Source of the DNA: Earliella scabrosa
Lineage: Eukaryota > Basidiomycota > Agaricomycetes > Polyporales > Polyporaceae
Length of the DNA stretch: 64,000 nt
Assembly: GCA_022605405.1 (NCBI GenBank)
Contig: JABYQQ010000007.1
Coordinates: forward strand, 1,364,001 to 1,428,000
Direction of reading: 5' to 3'
A model generated the notes under the pieces. The model was not told the DNA's origin and made no database searches. It saw only the letters and a list, made by a program, of their open reading frames with translations. Every line of letters starts with the position of its first letter. The stretch's first letter is position 1. The position numbers were made by a program, and so were the translations under genes. This document shows, piece after piece, positions 26,370-37,109 of the stretch.

Positions 26370-26976
26370 GGTGGCTCAGGTCAAGTGGTTGCGGTCGGCA
26401 AGTAGGCAGGGCGATATGCAGGCAGTTGGCAACGACGCGGCTAGTAGGAAGGGGGCAACTGGTAGGCGCTCTCCAAATCCATCTGCTTTTCGTCATGGTG
26501 GCACGTGATGTCCAGTGGTGAAAATAACATCGCAGAGGATCGGGAGGGAGTTTCGCTGCGAGCAACAGGACCGAAGGGAGCCGTCGGAGTGCCAGACAAG
26601 GTCATCGGGCAGGTCATGGTGTACAGTTGGGACAGTGGGAGTACGGCAGGGGAAATCGCGGTGCGCGCCTGACCAGTCTCATTGCGCGCATTACACTCCT
26701 TCCCATACATGCATCTAGCTCATGTATTTCTATTCCTCTACCTGATATTTTGAGCTGACTTGCCCAGAAATCACCATTGTTCATGGGCCGTGATATCGAG
26801 TTTGAGATGAAGTCACTGGGACGTTACCGGTCTCAGAAGTTGATTTTGACTGTACGCATCGCCGGTGTTGAAGTACTTCGTGAGTTTTGTTGTCCTCCTA
26901 CCACCGTCATTACATACTGACAAGCTGAATCCCGATCCTCAACAGTGTACTACATCAATCACAAGAACCAAGTACT
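26370..26976. promoter_or_regulatory. Divergent promoter region, MAP2 / RIB7
   Basis: About 600 bp between divergent starts. No gene was found; no single regulatory box is convincing. Confidence 0.4.
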
Positions 26977-28359
26977 ATGTCATCGACGGCTCACAAAAAC
27001 TTACCAGAGCCTCCAGAGATTCTGCTCGATCTATACGGGACGTCCACGTCACCACTTACACATCCATCCATCTTCTATGCGGACCGTGACCCATCCACTC
27101 TGCCAACCCCCGCGTCATCATCGACACACCGCCCATTTGTGACGCTCACATTCGCGCAATCCCTCGATGCAAAAATCGCAGGCGCCGGAGGGAAGCAGCT
27201 CATCTTGAGCGGGAAGGAGAGCATGGTCATGACACACTGGTGCGTGCCCCCTCCCGCTGCGCGTGTCTGCGAAGATCCCGGCGCAAGCGATACCGGGCTC
27301 AGAAGTTGATGTTCCTCCGAATAACAGGATGCGAACGCTGCACGACGCGATTCTGGTCGGCATCGGCACCGCGCTGAACGATAATCCCCAACTCAACAGT
27401 GAGTGTGATTCCAGCAGTGTGCTTCCTTCCCCTTCCCCGCTACCCTTGCCCTTCCCTCGCGTACGTCCTCGTGTCCGCGCATGCACACTCGTCCATGCAT
27501 CCTTCCCGGTACCCACCTTGATGTGTGTTGTGAGGCGAGGGTATCCGTCAGATCTCAGACATGTATGCAATCAACACGCGAGGGCTCGCAAATCAACCCA
27601 CCGGACGTGCATGATACACTTTACGTCTAACCTGAATGCAAGCATGGTAACCCCTTCACACTTGCCCAGCGCGTCATCTTCCTCCGCTCCCGCCGGACTG
27701 TCCGCACAGCTACCGCCTCCCCCGACCCGTCATACTTGACACGCACCTCCGGCTGTCTTCCGAATGCAAGCTCCTTCAGAACTACCAGGCCGGCCGGGGC
27801 CGCCGCCCATGGGTAGTCTGCGTAAAGGACGCCGGCGGCGCCACAGACCCGGAGCCCTTCGCTCGGCGCAAGGAGGCTCTGCAGCGTGCGGGTGCGCACG
27901 TCGTCGAGGTGGACGCTGACAAAGGAACCGGTGAGGGTTACAGTGCAATTTGTGGACGCTTTGCCGTCCTAGGCTGATCTCGAGGCGGGCTGCCAGGCTT
28001 GATCAGCATTCGAGGCCTCCTGAGCGCACTGCACCAGCAAGGCGTGCGGTCGCTCATGGTTGAAGGTGGCGCGAGAGTGATCGGCTCGTTTCTCTCAGCC
28101 GCGCAGAGGAGCGATCCGGACGGCGGAAAGGTCGTCGACGCGCTTGTGGTGACCGTCGCTCCGACTTTGGTTGGCGACGCGGGCGTGGGCTATGGGTCTG
28201 GTCTGTTTGCTGAAACGGTGAGCTTATTATGCACTGGCTTGGGTTGGGATTGACCGCGACACACGTGTCTGACGCCATCTTTCGAAGCTACCGAGGTTTG
28301 AGCACGTCCGGACCGAGGTCTTCGGGCCTGACTCCGTCATGGCGCTCAAGGTGCTCTGA
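26977..28359 (+). CDS. RIB7: 2,5-diamino-6-ribosylamino-pyrimidinone 5'-phosphate reductase (riboflavin biosynthesis)
   Basis: NADPH-dependent reductase of the second step after GTP cyclohydrolase II in fungal riboflavin synthesis. The start at 26977 gives MSSTAHKNLPEPPE. Family blocks: PFVTLTFAQSLDAKIAG, LSGKESMVMTHW, RTLHDAILVGIGTALNDNPQLN, then after an intron RHLPPLP, then YRLPRPVILDTHLRL, QGVRSLMVEGGARVIGSFL, VVTVAPTLVGDAGVGYG, and a last exon PRFEHVRTEVFGPDSVMALKVL ending at 28359. Splice phases close through the LN-T-RHLPP junction. The two-domain fold and all expected motifs are present. Confidence 0.95.
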
Positions 28360-29994
28360 TTCCGGAGGATGCAGACACCGGAGGTTTTGACAGAAGACAT
28401 GACAGAATGCGGATGGTCCGGCGCAGGGTGCCATGCTGACGAGGCGGCGGAAAGGTGGACGGTGGATAAGGTGATCAAGCCAGACGGCCATGTTTCATCG
28501 TCGTGTTTGCGGGTAGCGGAACCCACAATGTCAATGTGGCGCAAACGGACTTGCAACGCGAGCAGTTCATGTCCGGCAGTGTACGATCGGCGCAACGGCG
28601 TGTTGTCTGTTCCTGGCGGTTTTGCCTCGACAATCTTGGTTTCCCGGGACCCGATATTCCGACGCCAGCGAGGAATGAAGGGTTAATGAAGACGACGGGA
28701 AATTTGTAGTGTCCGCGGCGGGACCCAAATGGGGCCGCTCGAGCGCCTGGAGGACGCACGATGAAGGTGAATAGTTGTGTCACTCTAGTTGTAAACCAAA
28801 GCAGGCTTTGGGTGAGTCTTTAGCGCAGCTTGAAGATGCTGTCAGGACTTGTTTGGGTGAACCTGAAAGTTGTAGTAGGGTGTTTGGGGGCTAGCGATCT
28901 GCCCGCGTCAGGTCACTGTGTGACTAACGCGTTTTAGTGTCACGCTGGACGGCCAATCAGCGCCAAGTCCGAGCATGTGGCCAGGAAGAGGAGGTACAGA
29001 TAATGAATTCCTACGATCGTGCGCGCAGAGAAGGCGAGGAAGATGGAGTGGGACAGCGCAGGACGAAGAGAGGTGCACGCTTGTAAGCACGCCTTGCGCG
29101 AGCCGTGCGTAAACAGCCATCTGCAGTGGGCAGAGCGCAGCAGATTGCGGGGAACGTGTGAAGAGAAACGGCGTCATGGGCAGCCTCGAGTTGCATGCGT
29201 TCTATTCAGTAGCTGCTCAGCGGCTCGGGATCTGTTCAGGTGCTGTCGGTAGACAGTACTCCCCTGTGCCTTTACCGTAGAGAGTACTGCTTGCAGTTTC
29301 GTTGAGGGAAAGCGTCCCACACAACGCGCGCATCGAGAGGAATGGACGTTGGGCGCATCCTGGGCGCATCGATATCGGCAGCCGCAAGGCCATGTAACAT
29401 TGTGCGTCATCTAGTCCGACCATGGGGTGTGGTGTAGGTTCGGTCTAGAGGGGTGTAGAGCGTTGTTGAATTGGACGGCTGGCGGTCTTGAGTGCACGCT
29501 GACCGCGGACGGGATGTGGTCTGGTAGCTGGTCGATGTACTTAGGTCGTTCACAATCTGGTCATCGGCAGGAACGTTGAGCGTTGTGGGCGATCTCGCGT
29601 AGGAGTCTCGGAGCGACGAGCGAGGTGATCCGGGCTAGGCGGCCAATGAGCGACTCCAAGCGCACCGGAGATGAGAATGGCGCAAGGGGTAAATTGACGT
29701 CAGACGCAAGGGGCAGTCGTCATGCTAAATTGGTGGCATGCATCTCGCGAGTCGTTCTGACCGCCCTTGCCGCGTTGACCATGTTCCCCACCGTCCTCGC
29801 CCTCGCCCTCACCCTTTAGCCCTCTGCACCCGACGTTGCCCTCGTCGTTCCCCCCGTCCGTCCTCCCGCTCCCGCCCGCCCACATACATCTCTTCCTCCC
29901 CGCGCTCCTCGTTCGACGCGCAGGATCGCGCCCCGATCCCACGGACCGCCCTTGGTGCCTGTAGATCCCCTGCGTCGTCCATCACCCGTAGGCT
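28360..29994. other. Long intergenic region
   Basis: About 1.6 kb without a recognisable gene on either strand. Short open stretches are present but have no family features or splice support. The right end (29740-29990) is C-rich and probably the 5' leader of the RhoGEF gene. Confidence 0.5.
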
Positions 29995-32900
29995 ATGGCC
30001 GCTGGGCTGTTGACAGCACCCGCCTACTCCCGCAAGCCTTTACCATCCTTCGACCGCTCCTATCCGCCGTATGTTGTCAACAAGACCACCAACCTCGCGC
30101 CTATTGTCCCACACACCGACCACCGCGTGCGTAGCCGCCCCGGTGTCAATCCCGCGTCGGCCTTCTCAGGCTCTCTCCCGGACACGTCGGCGCGCGCACC
30201 GGCATCGCATGGTAAGTCGCACCTTCTCTATATCTACCTTGAATGTACAGGTCCATGATTCACCCGACGCTATCCATGCAGAAGTCGCCACATCGTATGG
30301 GATGCCTCAGCATGCTCCCGCCCCGCCTTCTCATCATTCATCCTCTATCACACCAACTGTTCCCAACGCAGATGAGCGCGGGCGCAGTCATGGACGGCGG
30401 GACGTAGCCTTCCCAGTCGACTCCACACCGCCTCCCGTCCCTCCCAAAACCCCAAACCACGACCGGCCAAAGTCTGTCAAGTCCGTTTCCATCCTCGCCC
30501 CTGCCGACATCTTACCGGGTCGACGCGTCTATTCCCACTCAGTTTCCGATTCCGGTCACTCCTATCGTACACCTACAAATATCGCCGTGGCTTCGTCGGC
30601 ATACGCGCCGGCTGCCCCGGCAATATTTACTACACACCTCTCGTCCACGACCAATCCTCTCGCCGGCAGCCTATCTTTCTCCTCAGCAGCCGCTGTCACC
30701 CGTCCTTCTGGCATGGAGCCTGTCACCCGCAAAGCCTCTTCAATTCGCGCCCGACGTAACAGACTACAGAAAACGCGTCCTCGTCCTCCGTCTCCATCAC
30801 CCAACTCCTCCGCCTTCAGCTCCCTTCTCTCGCGCGCGTTTGGCTCCAGCGAGCCACTCGCTCGCTACCACAGGTCGAGCAGCGCTCCGAGCATGGGCGA
30901 TAGGTCCTACAGACCCATCCGTAGTCTCAGCGACGGCAGTTCAAAGGTGGCACTTTCGCGCCCTTCGCCCAGCCCCCGGAGCAGCGCAACAGACAGCAGT
31001 TGCACGGCATCGAGCTATGCAAGTACGTCCTTCTCCTATGCGTCAACCAGCGTCACCACTCCCGATTCGACCTCGTCCCCTGGCCTGTCGCCCCGAAGCA
31101 GCATCTCCACCAACAAACTCAAGAAGAAGCGGCCGACTCTCGCGCCATCTGCATACCAGTACTATTATGATGTGCGCTCTGCGGCTCTAGGGAGGTCCAA
31201 GTCGACCCCCAATGGGTTAGGTCAGCGCAGCCCGAGGACCAGGTTATGGTCAAGCGTGGAAGAGGCTCGCCATGCTGCTGAGGAAGGCGACCCTTACGGC
31301 GGTCAAGATCCATCAAGGTGGGCTACCTCCGTAAGTCACATCACTTTGCTGCGCGTCTTCGGAAGCTGACGTCCCCCATGCAACGCGGCTTTTACATCAT
31401 TTCCATTCCGTCGCATGCCCGCTCGCGGTCTCGACGATTCTATCGCCACCAGCCTCAAGCTCAGGTGGCAGAGGAATCCCCTTCAAGACGCTCCACTCTT
31501 GGACCCATCTTCGAGGTTCGCCGAAGGTCATCCTCCCAAGCTCTGTCAGAGTTGGCATGCACGGGGCTCTGCTCTACTTCTGTGGCCGCTCATTCGTCGC
31601 AGCTGGCCCTTGCTGCGGACTCTACAGAAGGACTACACGCGATCCAAGCCTGGCAAGGTAGTCACGCGGATGTCTTCAACCCTTACGCCGAATGTGGTTC
31701 CACCGATGCCGTTGCACCACTCGAGCGTGGTCGCCATAACGAGAAGCATACATTCCCTATTTCCGACCCTTCTTCGTCGTCTACGTCTTCGGGTGATTCA
31801 CAGGACAACGCGGGAGAAGCTTCGTCTGGTTCTGGTTTCGCTGTCGTCGGCGGCTACCTCGATAGGAGCGAAGACGCGATGCGTCGTTGGACGTTGGCCA
31901 TGGCTGACGTTCCAGATGACGTGCTCGTAAAACACCTGGAGAGGCTGAGGAAGGAAAGCATGGCGCTCGCTCGTGGCAGAGTCCCTGGGCGCAGGAGTGC
32001 CGCGCCTAGCCAGCTCGGACACGGCGATGATGAGGTCACCGTCGATTCCCCCGACAGACGATCGTCTTTCTTCTTCGGTGGTCCTCGCGAGATGGGAATA
32101 TCTCCCCGCTCGTCATCTCGCGCCCGCTTCAGCGTCGGGCATTATGATCGCGACCTTGATGGAGACGACTCTGACGAGGAGGCCCTCTCGGATGACGAAG
32201 ACGAGGAGGATTGGAAGACTGCACGGCAGGTCCTCTTCTGCTGCCGCGAGCTGGTTCAGACCGAACGCAACTATCAAGCACGGCTTCGGGAGCTCGCGTC
32301 GACGGAACTCTCTCATCGCTACGCTTCGCTGGTAGCCAAGTACATCCCGGCACTCTTGCGTGTCTCGGAGACGCTGCTCGCGCACGTCATCGATGATCCA
32401 AGTGCGTGGGGCGTCAGCACTGCGTTCATCGCATGCGAGGAGGAACTCGAGGCTGCGTTTGTCGCTTGGTCCACCGTCGTGGGCGAGTTCTTCATGGAGG
32501 AGGCAAACCTGCGGCCCCCTCGCAAGCTCACGAAGAAGGTTGCGGAAGATACCCTCTCCGTCGTTGGGCACGACGTTCCCAGTCCTTCCATCGGACGCGT
32601 CTTGCGGACTCGCAGTCAGGTCGGCATCGCCTCGCCAAACCGCAGCTCAGTGGCAAGCCGTAGGTTCTCCTCGGCGATGTCTGACATCGGCCACGGCGAG
32701 GCGTACTCGAGCTCGGGACAAGGCATGTTCACTGCCGCACTTGGAACCGGCCTCGCGTTCGGATTGGCAGTTCCAGCAACGCAATCGCCGACCGATGCCG
32801 ACGCGTCTGTCAAGTCCCCCAGAAGTGCACACGGCCTGTCTCGCGTATCGACCGTATCAAGCGGGCTTGGACGTGCGATGACTGCATGGAAGAGGAAGAG

Positions 32901-33371
32901 CATGCCTTCTTCTATGAGCAACATCGCGAGCTTGGTCTCGCCCCCGCCGACGTCGGTTTACACTCCTTCTCCGACATACTCGAACTACGGACATGGCCAC
33001 ATCCGGAGTGCGAGCAGTACCCATGGGCATGGAACTCCCAAGAGGTCCGAACACGACGCAAAAATGACGGTGCGAGACCTTGCTATCCAGCCGACGCAAC
33101 GCGTAATGCGTTACGTCCTGCAATATCGAGGTGGGTTCTCAGGGATTCTGACGCGGAGGAATGATCTTGACGTACTGCACCTATAGACCTCCTTGATCAC
33201 ACCCCTGCCGCGTCTCCGTCGCGCGCGTTGGTTGAGCGTGCGTACGAGAGTGCGCTCCGTATCGCGAAGAAGTGCGATCGTGCCCAGGCGCATGCGACCT
33301 TCCTCCGCCAGTCTGGTTCCCCCACCAAAAGCGACAAGCACAGCTCTCGATTCTCGACGACGACCTCGTAA
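29995..33371 (+). CDS. RhoGEF (Dbl-homology) protein with interrupted DH domain
   Basis: A guanine-nucleotide exchange factor for Rho-family GTPases by domain. The N-terminal about 650 residues are Ser/Pro-rich and disordered. The DH domain starts at about 32200 with ARQVLFCCRELVQTERNYQARL, and continues through KYIPALLRVSETLLAHV. It is then separated by about 200 residues of Ser/Gly-rich insert (32520-33060) from the second half: RDLAIQPTQRVMRYVLQYRDLL (the QR-x-x-RY helix), then ALVERAYESALRIAKKCDRAQ. The last junction is TATCGAG to ACCTCC, in phase 1. The TAA is at 33369. No PH domain follows, unlike classical Dbl proteins. The intron near 31333-31460 joins the two large reading blocks; its exact acceptor is uncertain. 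The start at 29995 is the most likely of several. Confidence 0.82.
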
Positions 33372-34290
33372 TGACTGCGACGACGATCACGACCGAGACG
33401 ACGACTCGCGCATCTATTCCCGCATCCCATGTTCCACGCATCTCCCACACACGGCATATACATTGTGCTGCTCGCATTCACGTTGATTATTCCCTGTCCC
33501 CGACCTCGCATCATCCCCCTTCATCGATTGCATAATTATCTTCCACTCATAGTTTACCGTTGTTCTGTTTGACCTGCCGTACGCGTTATGGCACTTCGAA
33601 CACTTCACTAATACCCCTCCTCCATACACATCTGTCATTTCCCAGCCGTCGCGCCATATACCACCCCCGTCCATGCCTTCCCTCACTCTCCGGCGACCCA
33701 CTGTCCTTGTAATCGTATCGGTCTGCATTAGCTTCCGCGTCGTCACCGGGCCCCTGTCTCTTCCTCCCTCCCCGTCCTTACTCCACCCGATGGTGTTAAT
33801 CGACATACACTCGCTGTACATTCCTAGCGATGTACTCGCAGCAGGCGACCACGTCTCGTTATGTTGTTGGTATATTTATCCCGGTCTGTGTGTTTGATCT
33901 GTACGTTAGTTAGATGTTGTGCACCTTGATATCTGTTACCACCGTTGTACTTGTTTTCTGGCAATCCCATCCTGCGCATCCCTGCATATGATGTTTGCTC
34001 CTCCTTGTGATCACATATGTATTAGTGTTAGCCACAGCGTCATAGGTGGTTCATGATGTGGACTTGCCGGATTTTCCACGGCACCCTGAAACCATGTCCG
34101 GCGCAGAGTCGCATGACTTGATGTTCCAAACCTACATCATCGCCGAAGCTGACCCCGCCACTTCCTCCCCACCTCATGGATCGATGCTGGTGTGACATCC
34201 TCCTCCTGGACCATTACCACTAGCACCATCTTTGCTCAAAGCAGTACTGCTCTCGCCGTTGCGAGCAGTGGCCGAACGAGTTGAACGCCT
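33372..34290. other. Intergenic region
   Basis: About 0.9 kb, AT-richer than the flanks. It holds the RhoGEF 3' flank and the BTB-gene promoter. No gene seen. Confidence 0.5.
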
Positions 34291-35479
34291 ATGATGGCAG
34301 ACCAGCGGTTCTCGTCAAGCTCCGATTCAGACTCGGACAGCCTCCCCTCCTCCCCCGTGGAGGCTCACAGCGAGCGACACCCCACTCTGTACTACGACGA
34401 CGGCACCGTCGTCCTCTCAGGACTGACCCAAAATGGCCATCGCCAGCATTTCCGTGTCCACAAGTCCATTCTCTCCCGACATTCCCCAGTCCTCGGCGAC
34501 ATGTTCGCGCTGCCCCCGCTGGTGACCAGTACCCACGGCTCCCAGTCGCGGCTTGCCGAGTCGTACGACGGCGTGGTGCATGTCCAGATGCCGGACAGTG
34601 CAGAGGAGCTCACGAGCTTCCTTACTATGTTCTACGACCCTCTGTGAGTACTCAACACACTCATTGCCATCGCCGGCATCTCTAAGCCCTCCCTATCCAA
34701 TCCGCTCGTCCGTGTTTGTCACCCCCACCCCTCACAGTGGGACCGCATACAAGCGATTCGACCCGAACACTCCCGTCCTCGTCGAAGGCGCACTCAAGCT
34801 CGCCATGAAGTACGAGTGCGACGCGCTCCGGCACCGCATCGTCTCCTCGCTCGAGGCCGACTGGCCGCAGACCCTCGCGCAGTGGGACGCGCGCCGGTCC
34901 GAGGCCGTCATCCTGCGCTCCGAGCACTCGCTCCAGCTGACGGGCAAGGTGAACGGGCTCTACCTCGACGACCGCCTGCCCGAGCCCGCGTCCGCGATCC
35001 GGATCGCGAGCGACTACGGCATCCCGAGCATCCTCCCCGCCGCGTTCTACACGCTCGCGCTCCTCAGCACGGACGCGGACTGGGACGCGTTCCGCGCGAA
35101 CCCGGGCAAGCACCTGCGCTTCGGCGCGCGCACCGCGCGCTGGCGGCTGCTCGACAAGCGCGACTTGATGCGCCTGGTGCACGGCCAGAAGCTGCTCGCG
35201 GCGCACACGCGCGCGATCGGGACGGACATCTTTGGGATGAGGTGCCAGCGCGGGGTGAAGGGGTGCTCGAAGGCGCGGAGCGACTGCTGGAAGTACTTTC
35301 AGGAGAACGCGCCGAACTCGATGGACGACCCGCTCGATATTCTGAACGACTGCATGCGGCTGGACACGCTGTTCAGCGACTTGCCGTGCGCGGCGTGCAC
35401 GGGCGATATCGTCGTCATGGCGGAGAAGAAGCGGAGGGAGCTCTGGAGGAGCCTTCCTGCGGTGTTCAACCTCCAGTGA
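34291..35479 (+). CDS. BTB/POZ-domain protein
   Basis: A basidiomycete-type BTB protein of about 360 residues in two exons. The intron (about 34646-34738) is phase 2 and joins FYDPL to GTAYKRFDP. The BTB core is seen as the acidic DDGTVVLSG, then HFRVHKSILSRHSPVLGDMF and a region ending ELTSFLTMFYDP. The second exon has PVLVEGALKLAMKYEC. The C-terminal part has regularly placed Cys residues (MRCQRGVKGCSKARSDC, LPCAACTGDI) that may bind metal. No BACK or kelch domain is evident. Such proteins often act as adaptors or transcriptional regulators, but the role here is unknown. GC content and codon bias are very high in exon 2. The ATG at 34294 is an alternative start. Confidence 0.85.
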
Positions 35480-36050
35480 GCTCTGTGCGTGTATGATCTG
35501 TTCTGCTGCCGGTCCGTGTTGCGGACGGCTTGTACTTGTAGTGCTTCGCTCTCTTCGGTCTGTTGCATTGTCTATGTACGCTTGCTGTATATCCTCGGAT
35601 GATCCTTGCTTTCTCCTGTGTTGTACTTGTATCCCCATCATGTCCGCATCGATTGTACTCATACCATAGCATCCCGCGGCCCAATCTTGCCACATGAGAT
35701 TACCGGAGTACATATCAAAATGTTCAGTGGTTGGGCTCTGAGCTCGGACTTCGAGTGAGCTAATGTGATTCCCTACTTCGATTTACTTCATCTTCGCTCA
35801 TGCCTACAAACTGTACAACACGCAGCCAAGGAGACATGAGCCTCCCAGTAAATGGCCAATGTGTATCTGTGATTATGGGCGTCGGTACGACGCCTGGCAG
35901 AGCCCTTACGCACGGTATATCAGATCTCCACTGATCATTGCGTTCCGAAGGGGAAGAGAAGCCTACTCCCAAGGGAGATGCAATCATTGGCCACCTTGCG
36001 GTAGCTACAAGGACGTATAACGGCTGATTCCGAACAATCGACACTCACCA
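35480..36050. other. Convergent intergenic region
   Basis: 3' flanks of the BTB gene and the lyase-like gene. A minus-strand open stretch (35760-36044) has no family features. Confidence 0.5.
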
Positions 36051-36929
36051 TCAAACAGTGCTCAACGATACCCTGCCCAGTCGACAGCCTTCTACGCCGT
36101 TGAAGGTCAACACATACTCGCCGTCCAGGACGTCACCCCTTCTCAGCTCCCCTGGACGGGCCTCAACGATTCGGCCTTGCTCTAATAGCCACCGCCGAAC
36201 GACTCCTGGCAAACAGCCAGTGGCAGCGGACGGCGTGATCCAACACGGTGGTTCGCGACGAATGAATGCAATGTTGCGGATGGAGGTCTCGGTGACATCG
36301 CCGTTTTCGTTGTACAGCACAACATCGTGAACAGACGAGGTGGGAGGAGGGGGGATCTTGAACCGACTGCGAGCCGCAGAGTAATGATCGCGGCGCGTTG
36401 TCTTCGTGCGTGTGAATGCACTGGATGGCGTGGGCGCGATATCGAGGTGGAGGGTTAGCAGATCCCAGTTGAAGGACGGAGGATTTGGGACGGATGGAGA
36501 TGGTAACCATAGAGAAGCCGCCATGGGATCCTGTGGTGGCAAAGGTGCAATGGGCGATGCAGTGACGGAGAGCGCTCCAGTAGAGGACAGTAGGATTCGA
36601 ATCTGGGCCCACCGTGAGGGTTGAGCAGAGGCAACTGAAGATCCAAGAAATACTATAGCTACCCGATAGCAACCTGCAGCGGCTTCTGGTCCGGATGACC
36701 CTTCCGTATGTTGCATTGCGGACTCGCATAACGCTTCCAAGTGCAACAGCGTCAGGCCTGCGGGGTGCGGCCAATTGTGGACGGTCACAGCATCAAGGAG
36801 CCTGTCGCGGTGGTAAGCGAGAAGGAAGCACGCCGACGGTTTCCCGACGTTTGCGGTGGTATTCCAAGGAGACTGGAGCAGCTGAGGATCATGCCGGGTG
36901 GTAGACAAGAGGTAATAGTCGTCGGACAT
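36051..36929 (-). CDS. ABZ2: Aminodeoxychorismate-lyase-like class IV PLP enzyme
   Basis: A fold-type IV pyridoxal-phosphate enzyme resembling fungal 4-amino-4-deoxychorismate lyase, which makes p-aminobenzoate for folate. The start MSDDYYLLSTTRHDP at 36929 gives 292 residues in a single exon, exceptional in this intron-rich window. Motifs: FTRTKTTRRDHYSAARSR (with the probable PLP Lys), VVLYNENGDVTETSIRNIAF (the Glu and Asn of the family), then WITPSAATGCLPGVVRRWLLEQG and a final VLTFNGVEGCRLGRVSL. An in-frame upstream ATG at 37103 would run into the promoter shared with NBR1 and is unlikely. The family is clear; the exact substrate is inferred from the best-known fungal relatives. Confidence 0.82.
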   Translation of the reverse strand: MSDDYYLLSTTRHDPQLLQSPWNTTANVGKPSACFLLAYHRDRLLDAVTVHNWPHPAGLTLLHLEALCESAMQHTEGSSGPEAAAGCYRVAIVFLGSSVASAQPSRWAQIRILLSSTGALSVTASPIAPLPPQDPMAASLWLPSPSVPNPPSFNWDLLTLHLDIAPTPSSAFTRTKTTRRDHYSAARSRFKIPPPPTSSVHDVVLYNENGDVTETSIRNIAFIRREPPCWITPSAATGCLPGVVRRWLLEQGRIVEARPGELRRGDVLDGEYVLTFNGVEGCRLGRVSLSTV

Positions 36930-37045
36930 CGAGCGTTGGACGGTGAACACCGTTGACTCACGAACGGCGCGGAGGCAAGGGAGGAGGCAATGAAGCATGT
37001 GATCGAGACGCGTCACGACCCAAATACCACGGGCGTCAATTACGC

Positions 37046-37051
37046 TATATA
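37046..37051. promoter_or_regulatory. TATA box between divergent ABZ2-like and NBR1 genes
   Basis: ctatatag, a palindrome, lies about 60 nt before the NBR1 ATG and about 115 nt before the ABZ2-like start. It is best placed for NBR1. Confidence 0.5.
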
Positions 37052-37109
37052 GGCGTGTGTACGTAGGCCCCGGCTTGTCTCCATTTCCTCTCTTCCTCCA
37101 CACTCAGCC

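Noticed and set aside
29583..29819. Plus-strand open frame with hydrophobic end
   Set aside because: No homology features, no splice support, and it lies in a GC-rich promoter-like region.
34682..35713. Minus-strand open frame of 343 codons
   Set aside because: Antisense of the very GC-rich second exon of the BTB gene; Arg/Glu-rich composition typical of shadow frames.
36585..36610. ggattcgaatc resembles a tRNA T-arm
   Set aside because: It lies inside the coding sequence of the ABZ2-like gene and no acceptor, D or anticodon arms can be paired around it.
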